The notes under the pieces are model-generated. The model saw nothing but the letters and a program-made list of their open reading frames with translations. It had not been told where the DNA came from and did not search any database. A stretch of 64,000 nt of DNA, taken from Nocardioides albertanoniae. Lineage in GTDB: Bacteria; Actinomycetota; Actinomycetes; Propionibacteriales; Nocardioidaceae. Location of the stretch: the NCBI RefSeq assembly GCF_006716315.1, contig NZ_VFOV01000001.1, forward strand, positions 1,470,501-1,534,500, read 5' to 3'. The position numbers and the translations under genes are program-made. Of the stretch, positions 63,675-64,000 are shown in pieces; within the stretch, counting starts at the first letter, position 1; each line of letters starts with the position of its first letter.

Positions 63675-64000
63675 TTGGGGTGCTGAGGGGCCTTGGGGTG
63701 AATCGGCGTTGCTGTGCTTGGGCTGCGGGCTTGTTGCTGCGGTGTCGGTGTTTGCCGCCGACCCGTACGCGGAGGGTGTTCACGCCGGCACCCGGAGTAA
63801 AGGACGGCCTGCGGCCGCCGGCTTCGCCGGTCGCCTTCGGCGATCCTTGACACCGGGCACCGCCGAGAAATTTTGGCTGTCTATCGGGTCGGCGGCAGGG
63901 GTCTGGCACGCCACATTCGGGTTGAGTGCCGGGTCGAGAATGGGGGCAGGTCTAGCTGCCCGCAGGGGTGGTCGCGGGGCGCTGTACTAGACGATGACGC
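63675..64000. other. Gap at right edge with cloverleaf-like repeat element
   Basis: No gene can be supported in these 326 bases; the open frames present are arginine/glycine-rich shadows. From 63800 to 63848 an outer stem AAGGA/TCCTT encloses three successive hairpins: GGCC-tgc-GGCC, CCGGC-ttc-GCCGG and TCGCC-ttc-GGCGA. The arrangement looks like a dispersed intergenic repeat or a small structured RNA. Confidence 0.55.

Noticed and set aside
63709..63990. 93-codon frame at the right edge
   Set aside because: It crosses the cloverleaf-like repeat and has shadow composition with no recognisable domain.

Overview
The window is chromosomal DNA from a high-GC actinobacterium. Coding is dense, codons end in G or C, there are many ATGA-type overlaps and frequent GTG starts, and the proA-nadD-rsfS order is actinobacterial. 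A nocardioid-type genus (Nocardioidaceae) is my best guess, but nothing seen fixes the genus. No phage, transposase, integrase or CRISPR array was found.

Region 1 (1-9.8 kb) is mostly housekeeping: the end of an aminoglycoside-phosphotransferase-like gene, a divergent MmyB-type regulator and MFS pump, proA, a 53-residue membrane peptide, nadD, rsfS, a histidine phosphatase, tRNA-Ala(GGC), a MarR regulator overlapping a frameshifted EamA transporter, and gdhA.

Region 2 (9.5-33.5 kb) is an alcohol, aldehyde and acetate island built around the redox cofactor mycofactocin. On the left are acs, a DUF779 gene and an ExaC-type aldehyde dehydrogenase behind a GAF regulator. Next comes an iron-dependent alcohol dehydrogenase with a histidine kinase and a LuxR-type response regulator. 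A convergent block encodes NDMA-type methanol dehydrogenase (mno), a MoxR-like AAA+ ATPase with a histidine-rich tail, a CoxE-like VWA protein and the mycofactocin glycan methyltransferase mftM. Divergent from mno is a complete biosynthetic operon: mftA-B-C-D-E, an SDR dehydrogenase and mftF. An acetate transporter, a short adenylate kinase and pyruvate:quinone oxidase follow. The logic is alcohol to aldehyde (mycofactocin-linked enzymes), aldehyde to acid (ExaC), and acetate to acetyl-CoA (Acs), with Adk able to recycle the AMP.

Region 3 (33.5-49.6 kb) holds sugar catabolism: a ROK regulator and an ABC sugar importer with a Gfo/Idh/MocA oxidoreductase and a TIM-barrel isomerase; two DoxX proteins; an SRPBCC-epimerase fusion; a LacI-type regulator with a clear operator ahead of araB-araD-araA; and a dienelactone hydrolase.

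Region 4 (49.6-64 kb) is for sugar acids: an FAD-linked hydroxyacid dehydrogenase, an L-talarate/galactarate dehydratase with a GntR regulator, uronate dehydrogenase with a TRAP transporter and an unrecognised 393-residue protein, and glucarate dehydratase with a TctABC transporter and a divergent LysR regulator. Together these would import and oxidise uronates and aldarates to 5-keto-4-deoxyglucarate; the enzymes after that step are not in the window.

The most interesting non-coding signals are a paired 15-bp inverted repeat between mno and mftA, a composite element repeated ahead of the aldehyde dehydrogenase and its GAF regulator, a 19-bp palindrome over the MarR start codon, a 44-bp perfect palindrome between convergent genes, and a cloverleaf-like element near the right edge.
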